This document shows, one piece after another, positions 58,474 to 64,000 of a DNA stretch of 64,000 nucleotides. The notes below the pieces were generated by a model. That model saw only the letters and a list, made by a program, of their open reading frames with translations, was not told where the DNA came from and did not search any database. Made by a program: the position numbers and the translations under genes. Source of the DNA: Echinometra lucunter. Its lineage: Eukaryota > Echinodermata > Echinoidea > Camarodonta > Echinometridae. Within the stretch, counting starts at the first letter, position 1; every line of letters begins with the position of its first letter. The stretch is from NCBI GenBank assembly GCA_029962745.1, contig CM057165.1, positions 21,437,355 to 21,501,354 of the forward strand, written 5' to 3'.

Positions 58474-59436
58474 AGATACAACCGATCCATGCCCTTTCTC
58501 CTAGAACTCAATCGGCATATACTCCACAGAACCTCATCAACATATCTCGCTTTTAACCCGCTGGCTACCGCATTCTTTTATTCCTATAGGCTCAATACAG
58601 GGGCCATGGGGTTCCAGTCGCCCAAGGTGTTTATTGTTGTTGTTGTTGTTTTTCTAAATAGACAATTTTTTTTAGATCAGTTGTGAATGCATATCAGAGT
58701 AGGATAGTAGAAACGGTTCATATTTATATTTTCTGCAGTCTGACATATTTGTTACACCTATATGTCACTTTAAAGGGATTAAAGAGTGTGCTACAGAGTA
58801 ATGTGAGCAAGAAACACCGTAATAAACAGATTCCATGATATGTCGATAATTATAACCATTTTTCGATGTCTTATTAAGTTTTCAAAACACACTTAACAAT
58901 AGGAAACAAACGTAATAATTTTCTCTCTTATAGCTCGTGAAACAACGCTTTCTCTGACAATGAAAGACAATGATGAATTAAAATTTGCACAGTAAAATCA
59001 AAACGGTTCTTGAGCATGACTCACTGCTTTTTAGTAGGCCTCCAAAGTTTTAAAAAAATCCTCATTCGTAAATTAAGATCTCTCTGCTGTAAAGGTTTCT
59101 TCCCCTAAATCTAAATGTGACCCGACTACAAAATTTCAGTCATCAATAACATAAATCAGCTATTCTAGTTTCATGCCCTTAAAAGAAAAATGAAAAAACA
59201 CGATTAGATGTTAACTTGGTGGAGTGTTTTATTTTAGTACTGCTCTTGAGGGGGCGATGAAGGTGATAATGTTTTCTGAAGATCAGTCGAAAGACGGTGG
59301 CGGCTACAGGATTTTTATAGTGGAGGGGCAGATTGAGGGGTTTTGGTGAGTTTCCTCTGCTGACCTAATGAACGGAAAAGTACACCTTAACCCTAACCCT
59401 ATACCTTAATTTACTGAAATCTAAAATCAAGTGTAA

Positions 59437-59467
<31 letters not shown>

Positions 59468-60177
59468 TTAGCTATAGCCTAATCATATAGCTTTGACACC
59501 GTTTGACTAAATAAATTCAGGAGCAATTGTCCTGATGAAACAGCCGATCTAATTGGAGGTGGGGAAAGGGGGCAAACTGGGGAAGCGGAAACGGAAGTCG
59601 AGGGCCACAGAACTTCTTCATTTCCGGTAAGGATAATTCCTTTGCTGCTTTATACAGTCGCTGGCAGGAGGCAACTGTGGATTAGAACCTCTAACACCGC
59701 GGGAGGGGGGGGGGGGGAGGCACATGCCTTGTCCTGCCCCACTCCTCCCTTATGACACCGCCAGCTGTGGTTGGAGAAGGCATTGAACTTGAAGAGAAAG
59801 TCATTTCTCGTCATTCACGTTGGAGAGAGTTCCTGTGTCTACGGTCTAGCAAAATCTAACACACTTTCATATTTTTGTGTGTTTGTGTTTTCACGTTACA
59901 TCGTAGGAGATATAAATCATTCTACCTCCTTGAGGAATACAAACACTCCCAAAGCATCACGGGAAGGAGACATCTATCCCAGCAGACACCAGCCTAGTCT
60001 TCCTTGAAGCCCTTCTTGCTTGCTGCTGTTCGTGTCTGATGTTTTGTTTTACTTTATTTGGGGGAAGTGGCTGGAGGGGGGAGGGGTGTCTATAATTTAT
60101 CTTTGCTGCCGAGTATTCTTTTCATTAAAAAAAAAGAATAACATTCATTACAGAAATACGAAAATGCATTGATAACT
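58474..60177. other. Unassigned DNA
   Basis: No gene. A (caaaa)n stretch lies near 59,440-59,465 and a G13 run at 59,705-59,717. Sequence around 59,560-59,950 is more balanced, and its 78-codon frame shows no domain. Confidence 0.45.
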
Positions 60178-60485
60178 ACTCTCTTTAGAACAGAGTGAAA
60201 GCATTCACTCTAATAGGGGTGAATTTCAGAAGAGAGTGCATTTAGAGTGCATTCAGAGTGAATTAAGAGTGAATTAAGGGTGAATTAAGAGTAAAAATTG
60301 TGATATTCACTCTTTTAGGGGTAACCTCATGGATCACTTAAGGATTTGAGTGATCTCTGAGGTAACCCCTAAATGAGTGAATTAAGAGTGAATATCACAA
60401 TTTTTACTCTTAATTACACTCTTAATTCACTCTATTCTGAAATTCACAACAGAGTGAATGCGTTCACTCTTTTTTTAAAGAGAGT
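60178..60485. mobile_element. 308 bp foldback MITE
   Basis: Ends actctcttt (60,178-60,186) and aaagagagt (60,477-60,485) are inverse. Pairing continues through nearly the whole element: cagagtgaaagcattcactc against gagtgaatgcgttcactct, and gagtaaaaattgtgatattc (about 60,289-60,308) against gaatatcacaatttttactc. Both arms are also internally repetitive (gagtgaatta units). It would form a ~150 bp hairpin. No coding capacity and no clear target duplication. Confidence 0.75.
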
Positions 60486-60762
60486 GTGATGATTTATAAA
60501 CGGCACTGTAACAAAAATAGCATTTTCTTTTTTCTTAACGCTCCACAGAATGAAAACAAGGAAAAAACGAGACTAGATTTTTTTTCTTTTTTGCACATCA
60601 GTTTTGAACGATAAGTCAAGAGGAGAAAAGCATTTATATGTATGATTGTGTATCATAATCGTGAAAGCAAGACTCGCAATTTGTATATATATATATTTGA
60701 AGAATCTTCTGGAAGGAAGTTATTTCCTGTTTTTCTTTATGTATCTATAATCACAGAAATTT

Positions 60763-60771
60763 ATAATAATA

Positions 60772-60803
<32 letters not shown>

Positions 60804-60831
60804 AATAATGATAATAGTAATAATAATAATA
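60763..60831. repeat. (gat/aat)n trinucleotide microsatellite
   Basis: About nine gat units flanked by aat/ata units. The Asp-run frame over it is an artefact. Confidence 0.95.
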
Positions 60832-61096
60832 GAAATTTCCAATAGATAAATCATTATCTATAGTTTGTTGTAATAAATAAAGCACAAAGAGTCACAGCAA
60901 TCATTAAACATGTAGAAGAAGAACATTCTAGATCATTTTCCTAGGTCTTCTCAGACTCGCATTTCATTGATGTAATTTTTAACAGTTTTTTTTTTAGCTG
61001 TTGAAATAATCAGATGAAGCTACTAGAATACCTGAGATTCTTGCTTTGTTGTAAATTTCACTTGAACTTGTGTTGACCTTGTGTGTTCATAACAGA
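60832..61096. other. AT-rich spacer
   Basis: No gene or element recognised. Confidence 0.5.
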
Positions 61097-61620
61097 CAGG
61101 GTGTTCAGCCGTTAAAAATTTATACTAGAACGGTATAGCTATACGATGAATTTATACGTCTGAGCATCGTATAACGAAACGACGTATAACGAACAGGGTG
61201 TTCAGACGTTAAAAATTTATACTAGAGCGGTATAGCTCAACTAGAACGGTATAGCTATACGATGAATTTATACGTCTGAACATCGTATAACGAAACGACG
61301 TATAACGAAACGACCGTCAGAGCATCGTTTCGAACTAGAACTCGATAACGAATCAGCATTCCGTGTACGTCTGCACGTATGGCGACCATAGAACGGTATA
61401 ACTGGGCGGGGCTTAATGTGACCGCGCGCGAAAGGTGACCCGTGATTCGTGGAAGTGGAAGGCCAGCAGGGGCTAGCGCTGACGTCATGACCATAAGCAT
61501 CTATACGGCGTTTTCCAAAAGGGCCGAGATTATGCGTTTGAACGGTCTGTCAGCTATACGATGATTGTTCATACGTCGTTTCTTTATCGAGTTCTAGTAT
61601 AAATTTTTGTGCGTTTGAAC
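61097..61620. mobile_element. Inverted-repeat element with an internally duplicated left end
   Basis: The left end gttcagccgttaaaaattta (61,102-61,121) is the inverse of the right end, which closes with aaatttttgtgcgtttgaac at 61,620. Words such as actagaactcgataa and cgacgtat recur in inverted form. The left ~95-115 bp is present twice in tandem (61,097-61,192; 61,193-61,312), with the second copy longer. The interior is GC-richer (61,380-61,480) and has a GC-box-like gggcggggc. The 81-codon minus-strand frame has no transposase signature. Confidence 0.6.
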
Positions 61621-62057
61621 ATGGGGAGAGTCTGGAGAGCTTATGTAATGTACTAATAAAAGAATGTTAATGACTTGTTTACCGTCTGGCCTACTGTATT
61701 AGGGAAGAATCTAGATTATTTTTGTTTCATTCAGAAAGGAAAAGATATTTCAAGGGTATTCTAGATTAATAGTAGATTCCAAATCATGCTGATTCAGAAT
61801 ATATTATTTTTTAATATAAACTTCGCGATATTTCGATAGAAGTAGCTTTACAAATACGTCTAATCATATTTAGGAACATATCATCCCGCTCATCACACAG
61901 AAATTAAAAACACTCACTCAGAGAGTGAACTTCTCCTCCACAGAAGAAAGAAAATAGGTGATATATATATCATAGCAGTTCCCAGAGAACTTCCAGTACC
62001 ACACTTGGATAACTGTGAAATCGTGATGTCTCGACAGTAGTGTAAATGATCCATTAA
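61621..62057. other. AT-rich spacer
   Basis: No gene or element recognised. Confidence 0.5.
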
Positions 62058-62243
62058 TTTTTTTTTTCAAACATACATGCACACGTTGGTATCAATATGC
62101 CTACATTTATATGACGTACGATAAAAAAAAAACCAATGTAGATAAAATGCCTTGCTCAAGGGCATAAGTGGCGTGCCGGGGATCGAACCCCCGATTTTCG
62201 CGTCTCCAGTCAAACGCCTTAAATCACTCGACTACGGCACCTC
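62058..62243 (-). mobile_element. tRNA-derived SINE, copy C
   Basis: Same family and strand as 55,345 and 56,867. Box B ggttcgatccc lies at plus 62,179-62,189 and box A tagtcgagtga at plus 62,224-62,234, with its last base changed. The T-run at about 62,058 is the A-tail on the minus strand. Confidence 0.75.
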
Positions 62244-62261
62244 TACTATAAATGGCAGAGA

Positions 62262-62580
62262 CACGGATATTGGAGGAATATTGCTATATTCCTCTTCTCA
62301 TTGGAGTATCCTCTTCCCATCGACAGAATGTCAAATTCTATTCCAGTAATGTGAGTGGTTAAGAACATGGCATAGTGGGGTTCGATTCAGGGGCGGTGGG
62401 GGGGGGGGGGAGCGGGGTGCACGGATCATGAAAGAGAAAGACACGTTGATATTGCTGTAATATTGCTTCATTCCTCTCTTCGGTCGAGTATACCTTTCGA
62501 AAACCTGAACGCGAAAATCGATTCCAGAATAGGAAATCCGTAAACATTTATCTGGACAGGGGAGGGGCGGATTACAGATT
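62262..62580. repeat. Degenerate tandem pair, ~180 bp unit
   Basis: gacacggatattgg...gaatattgcta...attcctctt at 62,269 onward aligns with gacacgttgatattgc...aatattgctt...attcctctc at about 62,440 onward. The alignment continues through attccag and a g-rich end. A G13 run (62,398-62,410) lies in the first unit. Similarity looks roughly two thirds by eye. Confidence 0.45.
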
Positions 62581-64000
62581 TCTCTTTTCTTCCTTTTTCC
62601 ATATAAGACAATGTCAGTCTATTCATATATCAGGAGTGTTTAGGAACAGCGGCATACATGTTGCGTGGGTCGATCGGGGGAGCGTGGGATGCACTCGGCT
62701 TTAATATAGGTAGCTTATTCAGAGTAGTTTTAAGGGGAACGATTCTGAAAAAAAATGTCTTCAAAGCAAAAATAAATATATTCGTAGCAGTATTGCTTCC
62801 TGTAGAAATAAACGAGAACAAATCCTTGCACAAAATCGAAATGCACCATCTTACAAGTTTTGTTTTGTTTGATCTTTCAGGCATATGGACTGACTTCCGA
62901 CAACAAAGAAGGAGAAAACAAAGGGGAATGTAGAAATGTAAAATTTGAAATCAAACTTGAGAATTTACATGTGAAATATTAATAGGCATTTCAAACAATG
63001 CCCTTCAATCATACGAACTTTTAAATCATTGCTACATATGTCACTATGCTGAGGATAACCCTAGAAAATATCAGAAATTCCTTTAAGAGGTTAAGATAAC
63101 AATCTTGACAACCCATGGGAATTTTTTTTAAAATCCTTTTTAAGGCATTTTACAACAAATTCATTTCCATTATTTCTAAACTTCAGTCTTTGTACATTGC
63201 AGGAAATTAATAAGCAATCAGACAATTACATGAAAGCAAACACCCACAAAACTCACTAGCAATCCCACGCACTAAAAACTAGGACAATTTTACTGTAGGA
63301 AAACATGGGGCACGTTTCGCTGGCACCCCCGTGGCAAGGTCACCAGGGTGCCGCCCCTGACTTTCCCATTTCATTTGTTGGTCTATCAAGGAGGGATAGA
63401 TGGGATATATTTAGCATCCTCCAGATTATGGCGTCTGCTGCTGTGTTCTTTGGGAAAGGTCATACGGCAACAACGGCCGCGGGTAAACTCGGATGGCCTA
63501 GCTGTCTCCGAGGGCTCCCTGGTTTAAGGCGAATGTTCTGAAAACAGCCCATGATGATTCTATATTGATTCAATGATTTATTGGTTTATTTGCCGTTTTT
63601 TCCGTACAAATCACAGAAATCAAACAAATTCGGATAAGTTATACTTGTAAAGCAAATATGGAAACATAATAGCACATACCACATAGTTAAAAACATTATA
63701 TTCGATACCTGACAAAATATTATTTTATACATCTTTTTGCAAGGGAGTTTAACATGAATAATTTCACATTACAATACAATGAAATTACCTTAGGGCATCG
63801 TTGGAACGGCTAGACATGCTAAAATCAGATCGTGTAATTTTGAATGTCAAAAATGGAAAAAAGTTCTAAAACAAACAATGAATAATGAAAAATATTAGTG
63901 ATGTAGAAGATGAAAATGGCAATAGGGATGGTCGTAATAACAAAAACAATCAAGATGTGACAGATAAAACGAAACATGATAATGGTAATGACTACGAGGG
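62581..64000. other. Unassigned DNA to the window end
   Basis: No credible gene. A GC-richer stretch at about 63,300-63,540 holds a 78-codon frame with no recognisable domain. A LINE-tail-like fragment near 63,565 is listed separately. Confidence 0.4.
63565..63660 (-). repeat. Possible LINE 3' end, minus strand
   Basis: On the minus strand, gcaaataaaccaataaat is followed by cattgaatcaat, a ttgaa-type tail after an A-rich end. It resembles the other tail fragments in this window, with no coding part. Confidence 0.3.

Noticed and set aside
59386..59400. Telomere-like ttaaccctaaccct
   Set aside because: Only two units; too short for an interstitial telomere array.
11338..62243. Possible functional tRNA genes at box A/box B pairs
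   Set aside because: The acceptor and other stems do not close into cloverleafs and the heads are joined to SINE bodies, so I call them SINEs.
63305..63541. 78-codon frame in a GC-richer stretch
   Set aside because: No domain recognised and no splice context; not enough evidence for an exon.
1..64000. CRISPR arrays, operons, bacterial-type promoters or phage genes
   Set aside because: No regularly spaced repeats with unique spacers and no prokaryotic gene density. The sequence is eukaryotic in character.

Overview
The window looks like AT-rich, repeat-dense, non-coding DNA from a marine invertebrate. A sea urchin or another echinoderm is the best guess. The basis is indirect: no long conserved host reading frame, many G or C homopolymers, recurrent words such as taggcct and tacatgta, tRNA-derived SINEs, CR1/Jockey-group LINE debris and many short foldback (MITE-like) elements. 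I found no host protein-coding gene I could defend, no genuine tRNA or rRNA gene and no CRISPR array. The stretch is best read as intergenic or deep intronic.

The largest structure is an ~11.5 kb direct duplication. Positions 26,980-38,500 and 39,001-50,530 are the same sequence end to end, separated by exactly 500 N. Copy 1 ends at the left edge of the gap and copy 2 starts at its right edge. Unique sequence lies only before copy 1 and after copy 2. This is what two overlapping contigs, or two haplotypes, look like when placed side by side without merging. The copies differ mainly by one-base indels, plus some substitutions and one 69 bp indel. It is more likely an assembly artefact than a biological tandem duplication.

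Layout. 1-6,289: AT-rich DNA with a GC-rich, promoter-like island at 413-900. 6,290-11,538: nested foldback elements, a ~1.55 kb element with long inverted arms, and a SINE. 12,000-16,751: simple repeats and possible regulatory islands. 16,752-19,014: a 5'-truncated, decayed non-LTR retrotransposon with reverse-transcriptase remains, a repetitive 3' tail and a probable 10 bp target-site duplication. 19,535-26,979: microsatellites, a motif cluster (E-box/CRE/ETS), a SINE split by a foldback insertion, a composite G/C-rich element, and several MITEs including one with TTAA ends. 26,980-50,530: the duplicated block and gap. 50,531-64,000: MITEs, three same-oriented tRNA-derived SINEs plus one of another type, LINE 3' tails on the minus strand, and microsatellites.

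No gene network can be read here. The elements relate through insertion history: LINE machinery normally mobilises SINEs, and transposases supplied elsewhere would be needed for the foldback elements. All family names are recognition by eye without a database search.
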